In this document: positions 25,208-34,839 of the stretch, piece by piece
How positions within the stretch are numbered: position 1 is the first letter of the stretch
Layout: every line of letters starts with the position of its first letter
Source of the DNA: UBA11740 sp049273695
Lineage (GTDB): Bacteria > Acidobacteriota > Blastocatellia > Pyrinomonadales > Pyrinomonadaceae
Assembly (NCBI GenBank): GCA_049273695.1
Contig: JBASRE010000009.1
Coordinates: forward strand, 1 to 64,000
Direction of reading: 5' to 3'
Length of the DNA: 64,000 bases
Notes under the pieces: generated by a model
The model's input: the letters and a program-made list of their open reading frames with translations, nothing else
Told to the model about the DNA's origin: nothing
Databases searched by the model: none
Program-made: the position numbers and the translations under genes

Positions 25208-26707
25208 ATGAAGAAGAACATGAAAACAACTGTGATAAAGAGATGGCTCGTGCCTTCTGCCTTCTGCCTTCTGCTTTCTTTGCTGCTCACTGCTCACAGC
25301 TCACTGCCCACTGCCTCGGCTTCCGATCCCGGCTCAGGCGATTGGCCTATGTGGGGAGGCACAGCTGATCGGAACATGATCTCGAACATGAAAGGGATCC
25401 CGACCAGTTGGGACGTGAAGACCAAAAAGAATATTAAGTGGGTGGCAGCGCTGGGCTCGCAAACGTACGGCAATGTCGTCGTGGCCGGTGGTCTGGTCTT
25501 CGTCGGCACGAACAACGAAGGCCTGCGCGACCCGAAAATCACCGGCGACAAAGGAATCGTCATGGCCTTTCGCGAATCGGATGGCCAGTTCATGTGGCAG
25601 ATGGTCCACGACAAGATGGCGCAGGGCCGCGTCAACGATTGGCCTTACCAGGGCGTGGCGTCCTCGCCGTTGGTTGAAGGCGATCGGATCTATTACGTCT
25701 CAAATCGCGCCGAATTAGTGTGTCTCGACACGCAGGGCTTTCGCGACAAAGAAAACGACGGCGTCACAAATGAAAAACTGACGGGAGAATTCAATGGGGA
25801 CGTGGTTTGGATCTACGACATGGTCGAAGAAGTCGGTTCCCTGCCGCACAACCTGGCGAACTCTTCGCCCGTGATGTACGGCGACTTGATTTATGTCAGC
25901 ACTTCGAACGGCCAGGACGAAAGTCACGTGAATGTTCCTTCGCCAAAAGCGCCGGCGATCGTTGCCGTCAACAAGAAGACCGGGAAGCTGGTTTGGGAAG
26001 ACAACTCAGTCGGTGATCGCATCCTGCATGGTCAATGGTCTTCGCCGACGGTCGGCACTATCGGCGGAGTCTTGCAGGTAATGCATGGGCAAGGCGACGG
26101 ATGGATTCGTGGTTATGAAGCGCTAACGGGAAAGAAACTTTGGGAGTTCGACACGAATCCAAAGGACTCAGTCTGGCCTAAGACACGCAACGAACTGATC
26201 AGCACACCCGTCGTTTACGAAGACCGCGTCTACATCGCAAACGGCCAGGATCCGGAACACGGCGAGGGTGTGGGTCACATGTACTGCATCGATGCCACCA
26301 AGCGGGGCGACATCACAAAGACTGGCCTGGTTTGGCATTACGACAAGATTCGCCGGTCGATCTCTACGCCGGCGATCAAAGACGGAATTGTTTATCAGTC
26401 TGATTTCAGCGGCTTCTTGCACGCGCTCGACGCAAAGACCGGCCAGGCCTACTGGGTGCACGATCTATTCGCCGCAGTTTGGGGTTCGCCCGTGCTGATT
26501 GACGGCAAGGTCTACCTTGGTGATGAGGACGGCGACGTGGTCATCATGCAAGCTGGAAAGACGAAAAAGGTGCTTGCCGAGATAAACATGGGAAGTTCTG
26601 TTTACAGCACGCCTGTGCCCGCCAACGGAGTGCTCTACATCAGCAATCGCAATCAGCTCTACGCGTTGGCGGAAGCGAAGCCGGCGACAGCTGCAGCGCC
26701 CAAGTGA
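25208..26707 (+). CDS. Secreted PQQ-like beta-propeller protein with repeat-encoded signal peptide
   Basis: 499 residues from ATG 25208, or 495 from ATG 25220, which has an AAGAAG site in front. Residues about 15-36 of the signal peptide (VPSAFCLLLSLLLTAHSSLP) are encoded by the TTCTGCC/TCACTGC dispersed repeat. The mature protein starts DWPMWGGTADRN, the most divergent WPQWRG variant. The propeller is larger than in most paralogues: AFRESDGQFMWQM, AVNKKTGKLVWED, GYEALTGKKLWEF, ALDAKTGQAYWVH. An acidic stretch (GFRDKENDGVTNEK) may be a calcium loop; this is inference. It ends AEAKPATAAAPK. Function unknown. Confidence 0.85.
   Translation: MKKNMKTTVIKRWLVPSAFCLLLSLLLTAHSSLPTASASDPGSGDWPMWGGTADRNMISNMKGIPTSWDVKTKKNIKWVAALGSQTYGNVVVAGGLVFVGTNNEGLRDPKITGDKGIVMAFRESDGQFMWQMVHDKMAQGRVNDWPYQGVASSPLVEGDRIYYVSNRAELVCLDTQGFRDKENDGVTNEKLTGEFNGDVVWIYDMVEEVGSLPHNLANSSPVMYGDLIYVSTSNGQDESHVNVPSPKAPAIVAVNKKTGKLVWEDNSVGDRILHGQWSSPTVGTIGGVLQVMHGQGDGWIRGYEALTGKKLWEFDTNPKDSVWPKTRNELISTPVVYEDRVYIANGQDPEHGEGVGHMYCIDATKRGDITKTGLVWHYDKIRRSISTPAIKDGIVYQSDFSGFLHALDAKTGQAYWVHDLFAAVWGSPVLIDGKVYLGDEDGDVVIMQAGKTKKVLAEINMGSSVYSTPVPANGVLYISNRNQLYALAEAKPATAAAPK
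25250..25317. repeat. TTCTGCC-type tandem repeat inside a coding sequence
   Basis: Units TGCCTTC, TGCCTTC, TGCCTTC, TGCTTTC are followed by CACTGCT, CACAGCT, CACTGCC and CACTGCC. This is the same tandem repeat as the intergenic 21740-21798 tract, read on the opposite strand. It encodes the hydrophobic core and cleavage region of a signal peptide. Confidence 0.75.
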
Positions 26708-26729
26708 TTCATCGTGGAAAGAGTTATTC

Positions 26730-26795
26730 GGCTCCGTTAGGAGCCAAATGTTTATAGACCGCGTCTATTAAATAAGTTTTGAGCTCCGTTAGGAG
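26730..26795. repeat. AAATGTTTATAG family repeat, partial
   Basis: GGCTCCGTTAGGAGCCAAAT followed by GTTTATAGA, then AGCTCCGTTAGGAG, match the units at 11027-11234. The inverted partner arm is missing; a different palindrome starts immediately at 26796, so one repeat may have inserted into or beside the other. Confidence 0.65.
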
Positions 26796-26890
26796 GTCAG
26801 TACCGGGAGCGGTAGCGACCGGGTCGATTTCCCGCCTACGTTCTCGGCGGGCGACAATGGAACCCGGTCGCTACCGCTCCCGGTACTGAC
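26796..26890. repeat. Long perfect hairpin, GTCAGTACCGGGAGCGG family
   Basis: The 29-base arm at 26796-26824 is an exact reverse complement of 26862-26890. Inside the loop, CCCGCC and GGCGGG form a second stem. A single-arm relative is at 132-159. The ATG of the alcohol dehydrogenase lies only eight bases beyond the right arm, so the hairpin would be in the mRNA leader or block read-through from the upstream gene. Confidence 0.85.
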
Positions 26891-26897
26891 ATAAACC

Positions 26898-28046
26898 ATG
26901 CAATCCTTCGATTTTCAACCTCGAACTCGAGTGGTTTTTGGCGCCGGCTCGATCAAGCGACTCGGCGAGCTTGCTGCCGAACTGCAATTTCGCCGGACTC
27001 TGCTGGTCTCGGATCGCGGCATGCTGGCATCTGGTCACGTCGATGAAGCCCTGGAGCCGTTAGCCGACAAAGGAATCGATGTCGCTCGCTTTCACGACTT
27101 TGCCGAGAATCCGGACACTGTAGTTATTGACGCCGGTTGCGAGTTTGCCAGGTCACTCGCAATAGATTCAATCATCGCCGTCGGCGGCGGCAGTTCGCTG
27201 GATTGCGCGAAAGGAATCAACTTCGTGCTGACGAACGGCGGGCGGATGCACGATTATGCCGGCTACGGCAAAGCCGCAAAACCGATGCTGCCGATGATTG
27301 CCGTTCCCACGACCGCCGGAACCGGCAGCGAGGCCCAGAGCTACGCGGTCATCTCCGATGCCGAAACTCATGCGAAGATGGCCTGCGGAGATGCGAAAGC
27401 CTCATTCCGGCTGGCGCTACTGGATCCTCAACTCACCATCTCGCAGCCACACGCGATCACGGCCACCGCGGGTTTCGATGCGATTACACACGCAGTCGAG
27501 ACTTATGTAACGACCAGACGAAACCCGTTCTCCGAAGTTTTTTCGCGTGAGGCGTGGCGATTGTTGGATGACCAATACGAGCGCGTGTTAGAGAGTTCCG
27601 GCGACTTGGAAGCGCGCAGCGCAATGCAGCTCGGCGCTCACTTCGCCGGCATCGCGATCGAGAGTTCGATGCTGGGCGCCACTCATGCTTGTGCTAATCC
27701 TTTAACTGCACATTACGGAACAACTCACGGCGCTGCGCTGGCAATGCTGCTGCCGACCGTTGTCCGCTGGAACAAGTCTGCGGCCGGTGAACGTTACGCT
27801 GAGTTTGCGCGGGCTTCAGGCTTGTATTCCGGTTCCGACAACGATGAGGCAACTGAGGCGCTGGCGCGACGCCTCGAACAACTCGCAGCGGCCGGCGGTC
27901 TGCAAACAAGTTTAAGCGCGGCCGGGATCGAATCCGAGCAGTTGCCTTTACTCGCATCCGAGGCGGCTAAGCAGTGGACAGGTGGATTCAATCCGCGCGC
28001 TTTCGATCAGGTTGGAGCATTGGAGGTTTATCAGAGTGCGTTCTAG
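26898..28046 (+). CDS. Iron-containing (type III) alcohol dehydrogenase
   Basis: 382 residues, normal family length. The NAD-binding domain has IIAVGGGSSLDCAKG (about 93-107) and VPTTAGTGSE (about 137-146). Metal ligands are expected from GFDAITHAVE (D and H), ATHACANP (H) and TTHGAA (H), all present. There is no signal peptide, so it is cytoplasmic. Family members oxidise or reduce short-chain alcohols or aldehydes, or are maleylacetate reductases; the substrate cannot be told. No clear ribosome site is seen because the long hairpin ends eight bases before the ATG. It stands between two propeller genes with no obvious functional link. Confidence 0.85.
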   Translation: MQSFDFQPRTRVVFGAGSIKRLGELAAELQFRRTLLVSDRGMLASGHVDEALEPLADKGIDVARFHDFAENPDTVVIDAGCEFARSLAIDSIIAVGGGSSLDCAKGINFVLTNGGRMHDYAGYGKAAKPMLPMIAVPTTAGTGSEAQSYAVISDAETHAKMACGDAKASFRLALLDPQLTISQPHAITATAGFDAITHAVETYVTTRRNPFSEVFSREAWRLLDDQYERVLESSGDLEARSAMQLGAHFAGIAIESSMLGATHACANPLTAHYGTTHGAALAMLLPTVVRWNKSAAGERYAEFARASGLYSGSDNDEATEALARRLEQLAAAGGLQTSLSAAGIESEQLPLLASEAAKQWTGGFNPRAFDQVGALEVYQSAF

Positions 28047-28065
28047 CCACGATTACGACAAACAA

Positions 28066-29328
<1,263 letters not shown>

Positions 29329-29392
29329 GTCCGCGAAGCGGACGATAGCGTAAGCCCTGGGGCTGACGCCGGCTTCGCTGGCTTTGTTCACC

Positions 29393-31024
29393 TCATGACT
29401 GGCGATCTCCAAAGTATTTCGCAATCGTCGTCGCCGCGGGTTTGGCTGTGACCAGCGATACGACAAACATCAAAAGCGACGAGACGAGAACCATCGGCAC
29501 GACCGGCATAAATCCAAACACCGCGGTGCCGCCAGGTGTGCGCGAAATGAGTTCTGTTCCGCCCACAGACCAATAGACGGTCGCCGGTCCGGGTGCCGGT
29601 GCGGGGACAACGGACTGAAAGATCGCAACTGCAACTACCGCCAGGGCCACCCACACAGTCACCGCCAGCGCGCCCCATTTCGTACTTCCCTTCCAGAACA
29701 AAGCGCCGATCAGCAGAGGCGACAGTGCAGCGAATCCAGAGAAGGCATACTGAATCGCTAACTCAAAAATTGTCTCCGGCGCGCGCAGTGCGACCAGATA
29801 AGCGCCCAACGTGATGAGCACGATAAAGATGCGCCCGGTTTGAACCTGCACACTTTCGCCAAAGCGCTGCTTGCCCCCATAAAAGGCAAACACGTCCTCG
29901 GTGAACATCGTTGAAAGAGCGAGAATTTGCGAGTCACTCGCCATCACTGCCGCCATGATCCCAGCACCCAGCAAGCCCGCGAGCCAAAGCGGCGCGTACC
30001 GTTCGAGCAGACGCAGAATCACATCGTCTCCGGCAGCCTTTTCGCGCAACTCATCGCGCTGTTCCGGCGCCATCGTCTTACCCTGCCGCGCCAGCGTCGC
30101 TCGCGCCTCCTGCTTGGCGCGAATTTGCGGCACGTCCGTCACGCGATTCGCCATGACGCCGAGAAAGACGCACGGCAGCCAAATCGCCATGATGCACAGC
30201 GGATAGAGGATCACTGTCTTCTTGAAGTGGGCCATCTTTTTCGCCGTCAGCGAGAAGATGAGAATGTGCGGAAAAGCGATCGCCGAGAGAGGGATGAATG
30301 TGTAGCTGAAAAAGTAGTACGGCGATATGCGCTCGCGCGTGAACAGTGGCGCCAGAGCCGGTGAGGCGAGCATTTGTTGGGCAGCGCTCTTGTAGCCGCC
30401 CATGCCGACGCCGATAACCACCAACGCGACCGCACCGAAGATCAGGAACAGCACGGTTTGAAATGTGTTGACCCACGCCGTGCCGCGCATGCCTCCGAAA
30501 AAGACATAACCCATCACGACCATCGCAACGACCGCTCCGCCAAACCAAAACGGAACCACTCCGCCGCTGACTGTGTTTAGCGTCGTGCCGCCGCCCATGA
30601 TGCCAATGATGATGTAAGGAACCAGCAGCGCAGCCTGGACAACTGAAATCACTGTGCCGATGTGAGTGCATTCCCAACGATCGCGAAACATCTGCACCGG
30701 GGTCATGAAGCCGTACTTCTTGCCGAGCGCCCAGACACGCGTGCCGATGAGAAAAATCGTGAGCGGAATCACCAACCCTGACGACGACGCCATCAGTCCA
30801 AACGTGACGATACCGTTGTTGAAAGCGTGGCCCGACGAACCGAGGATGGCAAAGGCCGTCATGTTCGTGCCGAACAACGAGAAGAGGAAAACGGCTGGTC
30901 CGAGTTGGCGGTTGGCGAGGAAAAATCCTTCCGCTTTTTCTTTTCCCTTCGCGTGACGAAAGGCAAAGATTCCGATGTAAAGAACTACCGCGAGATAGGC
31001 GAAGACAAGGATTGCTGGAATCAA
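29393..31024 (-). CDS. Sodium/solute symporter (SSS family)
   Basis: 543 residues, about 13 membrane spans. TTG start with an ideal AAGGAGG seven bases upstream; it overlaps the stop of the DUF3311 gene. SSS hallmarks: the first span AILVFAYLAVVLYIGIFAF, GGMRGTAWVNTFQ (about 178), and SDSQILALSTMFTEDVFAFY (about 370). The family imports sugars, amino acids, carboxylates or pantothenate with Na+. Members paired with a DUF3311 protein are mostly of unknown or carboxylate specificity. The substrate cannot be fixed from sequence. No catabolic gene is adjacent. Confidence 0.88.
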   Translation of the reverse strand: MIPAILVFAYLAVVLYIGIFAFRHAKGKEKAEGFFLANRQLGPAVFLFSLFGTNMTAFAILGSSGHAFNNGIVTFGLMASSSGLVIPLTIFLIGTRVWALGKKYGFMTPVQMFRDRWECTHIGTVISVVQAALLVPYIIIGIMGGGTTLNTVSGGVVPFWFGGAVVAMVVMGYVFFGGMRGTAWVNTFQTVLFLIFGAVALVVIGVGMGGYKSAAQQMLASPALAPLFTRERISPYYFFSYTFIPLSAIAFPHILIFSLTAKKMAHFKKTVILYPLCIMAIWLPCVFLGVMANRVTDVPQIRAKQEARATLARQGKTMAPEQRDELREKAAGDDVILRLLERYAPLWLAGLLGAGIMAAVMASDSQILALSTMFTEDVFAFYGGKQRFGESVQVQTGRIFIVLITLGAYLVALRAPETIFELAIQYAFSGFAALSPLLIGALFWKGSTKWGALAVTVWVALAVVAVAIFQSVVPAPAPGPATVYWSVGGTELISRTPGGTAVFGFMPVVPMVLVSSLLMFVVSLVTAKPAATTIAKYFGDRQS

Positions 31025-31260
31025 GAGTTTGCCTCCTTGTCAGGGGCTTGTTGCTCGACTTCGCGCTCGAGATGCGCAGGCCAGGCAAAGGTGACGAGCA
31101 GCCACATCACTAACGAAGCGGCGACAGCGAAGCACGCATGGTAAAAGAGTCCGATGGGCACAAAGCCGAAAACCAGCGGATAAGGCGTGCGCCAAAACCA
31201 AATATCCTGATGCAGGATGTAGAGAACGACGACCGCGACGATCAAAAGGATTCTTTTCAT
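31021..31260 (-). CDS. DUF3311 small membrane protein, symporter partner
   Basis: 79 residues from ATG 31260 (92 from ATG 31299). Two membrane spans: ILLIVAVVVLYILHQDIWFW and PIGLFYHACFAVAASLVMWL. The HQDIWFW...PLVFGFVPIGLFYH pattern is the DUF3311 signature. DUF3311 genes characteristically precede SSS symporters; here the stop overlaps the symporter TTG, indicating translational coupling. It probably acts as an accessory subunit. Confidence 0.85.
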   Translation of the reverse strand: MKRILLIVAVVVLYILHQDIWFWRTPYPLVFGFVPIGLFYHACFAVAASLVMWLLVTFAWPAHLEREVEQQAPDKEANS

Positions 31261-31360
31261 AATCGTTCGTTTAGGTCGAGCCGAGACATGGTTCGACAAT
31301 CGCTGTCAGTTTGAAGCCGATAAATCGTTTCCGCCCAGTCTGGAGTCTGGAGAATATAAC

Positions 31361-31435
31361 GCAAGGTGGGAAAATCTACGAGTGGATCTTAATCGACTTG
31401 GCGCGAGTGTCTTGCCGGCCCATTGGGTATCTGTC
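31361..31435. repeat. Small dispersed element, copy A
   Basis: GCAAGGTGGGAAAATCTACG, then AGTGGAT, TCGACTTGGCGCGAGTGTCT and TGCCGG match 42262-42335 over about 75 bases with a few changes and one small indel. The ends GCAAG and CTTGC are inverted, as in a tiny MITE. It lies between the symporter and regulator genes, just 40 bases from the end of the latter. Confidence 0.65.
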
Positions 31436-31476
31436 CCCGGGTCGAGGCGATGACTCACGATTGAACTCGCCTGATC

Positions 31477-33465
31477 TCAAGTCGGTAATCCCACGCGACG
31501 TACGAGATCCTGAAAACGCCGATCCGAACGCAGCGGATCCAGATGTGATTCGATGTTGAGTGTCAACAGAAGAACGTCCCGCTCCTGAAAAGCTTTGTCC
31601 AACCAGGCGAACGCCTGCTCTTTGTCTCCCAATGCAACGTGCAATGAAGCGATGAGGCACGCTGCGACGTAGCGTGTCTTTGCTTCGTCTTCCAGCTCGC
31701 TGAGAATGCGACGAGCTTCTACTGTCTTGCCGATCTTGGCATAGGCCCAGCCGAGCCGTGCCTTCATCACCGGGCTGCCCCCGGAATGCTCAACCGCCTT
31801 ATGAAAGGTGCTCATAGCTTCGTCGTCCATGCCCTTTGCCTGGTAGGAACGAGCCAGGTAGTTGAGAGCGGGAGCAAAGTTTGGTTCAAGCTCGAGAGCG
31901 TTCTTGAACTCGACTATCGCCGCGTCATACTGGCGGGCACAGTAGTATGGATAGCCCACTTGCGTGTTGATGATTGGCGAAAGTGGGTCCAGCTCCTTTG
32001 CGCGACGTAGGGCTTTGATGCTCTCCTCAGTGCGCCCCATGAAAACCAAAAACTCTCCATACCATTGATGCGCGGTGGCGTAATTCGGATTCAGTTTCAG
32101 CGCTTGCTGGAATTCACGTTCCGCGCCAATCCAATCCCAATCGTATTGCTCCTTGATCAGTGCCAGGGCCACGTGCGGCTCAGCCAGAGTCACATCCAAC
32201 ACCATGGCTTTTTCCGCAGCATCTCTGGCTTTTGAGTTGGACTCGCGGCTCGACGTGCTGCCCCAGAGACTCTGCAACACATAGGACTCCGCCAGCGCTG
32301 AGTATGCCATGGCATATTTCTGGTCCCGGGCGATCGCTTGACTAAAAAACTCAATCGACTTCTCAATCCCATCCTGTGTTCGCTTGTTCCAAAAGAAACG
32401 GCCCTTGAGATACAACTGATAAGCCTCCGGGTCGCGTGAGTGGCGCGGGGTCGACGCTTGCGCGCGCCCAAGAAGTTTAGCCTCGAGTTTGGTGGCCAGC
32501 TGGGTGGTGATCTCATCTTGTAATGTCGCGAGATCGTTGATTGAGCGCTCGTAAGTTTCGCCGGCCCAGAGAACACTGCCATCTTCAGTCTTAACCAGCC
32601 GAACGCTGACGCGCACGCGATCCCCATCACGACGAACACTACCCTCAAGAATCGAAGCGACGCCAAGTTGCCGGCCGACTTCCCGGGGGTCGGCATCTTT
32701 GCGTTTGAAGCGCGACACCGAACCGTGCGAGATGACTTTCAAATTCTCAATCTGCGAGAGCGTAGTAATGAGACCTTCGGTGATGCCATCGCTGAGATAC
32801 TCGTAGTTGGAATCATCAGGCACGTTCTTCAGCGGCAGCACCGCCAGCGAACGGATCGTAGCCAACGATTCTGGCGGCGCCGGTCGCAAGAGTTTATACG
32901 CCAGCAGCGCTCCGCCAATCAGGAGGGCCGCCACAATCGCGATGCGAACGTATGTGCGCCACGAACTGCGCCGCGCACCGGGAGCGTCGTCACTCAACGC
33001 GACGGCCTTTGCCGGCGCCTCTGTTGGCTGCGGCAAACTCTCCGCGGTCGTGGTGAGAAGTTCGCCTGCCTGTGACTCTCCCACATCTGTTTCCCTGACG
33101 AACTTCTCTTTGCTCCGAGCGCTGACCTGGGCTTCAATCTCTTCCAACGGCCCAATGTAGCGATAGCCTTCGGCCCAGCGAGTTTCGATGAAACGTGGCG
33201 TTTCAGTATTTTCTCCCAGCGCTTTGCGGATCGCGCCCACGCATTTGGTTAAGGTGATGTCATAAACGTCGCGGCCTTCCCAGAATTGGTCCAACAACTC
33301 CTGCCGGCTGACGATCCGATCGCGATTCTCGATGAAGTAAATCAAGACCTGGAAAGGCTTGTGCGAAAGGTGCACAGCCTTGCCGTCGGCGCCGGTGAGG
33401 CGACGTTTGTTTGGATCGAGCTCGAATTCTTCGAGCCGGTAGACCTTTTGGATCTCCACTGTCAT
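31477..33465 (-). CDS. CadC-like winged-helix regulator with TolB-like and TPR domains
   Basis: 662 residues from ATG 33465. An OmpR/CadC-type winged helix lies at about 8-105 (FELDPNKRRLTGADGKAVHL; SRQELLDQFW; ETRWAEGYRYIG). One membrane span follows at about 170-190 (IAIVAALLIGGALLAYKLL). A TolB-N/FlgO-like domain (about 205-320, SLAVLPLKNVPDDSNYEYLS; GVASILEGSVRRDGDRVRVS) is next, then at least six TPRs (about 345-640). A cytoplasmic DNA-binding head with a periplasmic sensor tail fits a one-component membrane regulator. The tail is closely similar to that of the kinase at 60389, with EAYQLYLKGRFFWNKRTQDG matching EAYQLYLKGQYYAARYTKEG. Confidence 0.85.
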   Translation of the reverse strand: MTVEIQKVYRLEEFELDPNKRRLTGADGKAVHLSHKPFQVLIYFIENRDRIVSRQELLDQFWEGRDVYDITLTKCVGAIRKALGENTETPRFIETRWAEGYRYIGPLEEIEAQVSARSKEKFVRETDVGESQAGELLTTTAESLPQPTEAPAKAVALSDDAPGARRSSWRTYVRIAIVAALLIGGALLAYKLLRPAPPESLATIRSLAVLPLKNVPDDSNYEYLSDGITEGLITTLSQIENLKVISHGSVSRFKRKDADPREVGRQLGVASILEGSVRRDGDRVRVSVRLVKTEDGSVLWAGETYERSINDLATLQDEITTQLATKLEAKLLGRAQASTPRHSRDPEAYQLYLKGRFFWNKRTQDGIEKSIEFFSQAIARDQKYAMAYSALAESYVLQSLWGSTSSRESNSKARDAAEKAMVLDVTLAEPHVALALIKEQYDWDWIGAEREFQQALKLNPNYATAHQWYGEFLVFMGRTEESIKALRRAKELDPLSPIINTQVGYPYYCARQYDAAIVEFKNALELEPNFAPALNYLARSYQAKGMDDEAMSTFHKAVEHSGGSPVMKARLGWAYAKIGKTVEARRILSELEDEAKTRYVAACLIASLHVALGDKEQAFAWLDKAFQERDVLLLTLNIESHLDPLRSDRRFQDLVRRVGLPT

Positions 33466-33667
33466 CAACGACTTAGCCTTCGGTAGTTTTTCTTCTCATC
33501 TTTTTCGCAATCTGTTCAGGACTTGAGGAGCGATGGTGTTGTATTTCTCGACCTTGAAAGCGGTTCGCGAACTCCGATTGTCGCGGCGAAGCATTTTACC
33601 GCTAACAGACAAGAAGCCGGAAGAGACTTCAGACATTGAAAGAAGAACAACCCAAAGGAGAAACAAG

Positions 33668-34267
33668 ATGAGTAAACAAATGAGTCGCGTTACTGGCGTA
33701 GTCGCCGCGACGTTATTCGCCGTCGCCGTGATGTTATTCGCCGTCGCCGCGGGTTCGCCGGCGCAGTCCCAGAAACCTGCAAAAGCGCAACCAACGCCCA
33801 AGCCGAACAGCGGTGAGTTCCATAGCTGGCGCTTCGAAACGGTCTTTACCACTAAAATGGTTGTTGGGAGCTGCAATACAACTCAAGGGTGCAAGGCCCT
33901 GAAGAACGTCTGCGAGACGCTGCCGAAACATGATTTCGCAACTAACGAGGCGGGAAGCGTCGGTGTGTGCGCAGACACCAGCAGGAAGTCCAGTACCGGA
34001 GCCTGGTTTCTCAGGAACTCGAACAGCCCTGGGGACACCTCAAACGAAGACAAGAACACTGTGGGCATTGACATACGGCCTGGAAATAATCAGGCCCAGG
34101 GAAAACGTCGATACGCCCCGGTTGTGATCCTAAAGCGGATTGATAAGAGTACGCCCTCACTCAACTGTGAAGGCGCCGCGATATGCAGAAAAGTCCAGAG
34201 CACCTGCCCCACTCTGGGCGGAACTTATAAACGGATAAGCGATGTCGCAGGTTCGTGCGGGCACTGA
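33668..34267 (+). CDS. Secreted cysteine-rich protein with an internal duplicated motif
   Basis: 199 residues from ATG 33668 with AAAGGAGA eight bases upstream; the longer upstream frame has no ribosome site. Signal peptide ends SPAQS and is followed by a Lys/Pro/Gln linker. Two four-cysteine motifs of the form C-x5-C-x6-C-x16/18-C occur (CNTTQGCKALKNVC...VC and CEGAAICRKVQSTC...SC), so the protein looks like two copies of a small disulfide-bonded module with an intervening segment (KRRYAPVVILKRID). I do not recognise the family. It is the first of four same-strand secreted genes, followed by a hairpin (34281-34316). Confidence 0.6.
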   Translation: MSKQMSRVTGVVAATLFAVAVMLFAVAAGSPAQSQKPAKAQPTPKPNSGEFHSWRFETVFTTKMVVGSCNTTQGCKALKNVCETLPKHDFATNEAGSVGVCADTSRKSSTGAWFLRNSNSPGDTSNEDKNTVGIDIRPGNNQAQGKRRYAPVVILKRIDKSTPSLNCEGAAICRKVQSTCPTLGGTYKRISDVAGSCGH

Positions 34268-34280
34268 CAAAGGCCATGGG

Positions 34281-34316
34281 AAAGTCGCGTCGCTGCTTTC
34301 GGGGCGCGACTTTTGT
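34281..34316 (+). terminator. Hairpin terminator or attenuator
   Basis: AAAGTCGCG (34281-34289) pairs with CGCGACTTT (34305-34313), followed by TTTTGT overlap. It lies only 14 bases past the stop of the cysteine-rich gene and directly before the GGAGG ribosome site of the next gene, so it could end most transcripts while letting some through. Confidence 0.55.
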
Positions 34317-34331
34317 AGCCGGAGGATACCT

Positions 34332-34790
34332 ATGAAAAGAAAGCGCCTCAGGAACTCGATTCTTACCATGGTTGCGCTGGCTTCAGCCTTTGCACAGCCA
34401 CCGGCAACTTCGGCCCACGCGCCAGAAACGAACCGCAAAGCCGTCACCGTCGTTGCGGCGCCTGATTTGCGCATCAGCGAGTTTGTCTTCGCCACCACGA
34501 ATGAAAAAGTGGTCAGGGTCCATATCCTGAACAGCGGAAACTCCACCTCCACACTCTGCATTCTGCGTCTTACAGTGCGCAAAATTAACGGGGTCCCGGT
34601 CGGGAGAGTTACCGAAGTCAAGCTGCCGCCACTGGCCGCAGGCAAAGACACCTGGCTGGTCATAAATGCAAAGAGCATTCTGCCCAGTAACGTCTCCCTT
34701 GAATCAACCACCTTCAAGTTAAACGCGGACGCGACTTCAATTGTTACGGAGTCGAACGAAGGTAATAACGAAGTGTGGCACAACCTGTGA
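34332..34790 (+). CDS. Secreted CARDB-like domain protein
   Basis: 152 residues from ATG 34332, with GGAGG eight bases ahead. Signal peptide MKRKRLRNSILTMVALASAF. Residues about 45-150 form one beta-sandwich of the CARDB/invasin-like kind (APDLRISEFVFATTNEK; ILRLTVRKINGVPVGR; NEGNNEVWHNL). The C-terminal domain of the protein at 36119-37220 is a clear paralogue (LTVRKINGVAVGR; NEANNEVWHNK). CARDB domains are usually adhesive or cell-surface modules. Function unknown; secreted. Confidence 0.65.
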   Translation: MKRKRLRNSILTMVALASAFAQPPATSAHAPETNRKAVTVVAAPDLRISEFVFATTNEKVVRVHILNSGNSTSTLCILRLTVRKINGVPVGRVTEVKLPPLAAGKDTWLVINAKSILPSNVSLESTTFKLNADATSIVTESNEGNNEVWHNL

Positions 34791-34839
34791 AAACGGTTGT
34801 CAGCTTGGAAAAAGTAATTGAGCTAAAGGAGAAAGAATC

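Noticed and set aside
24502..25290. 262-codon open frame on the minus strand
   Set aside because: It runs through the CACAGAG repeat and antisense to the three-domain propeller gene; no family signal.
30078..31088. 336-codon open frame on the minus strand
   Set aside because: It overlaps the sodium symporter in another frame of the same strand; Arg/His-rich low-quality translation, so a shadow frame.
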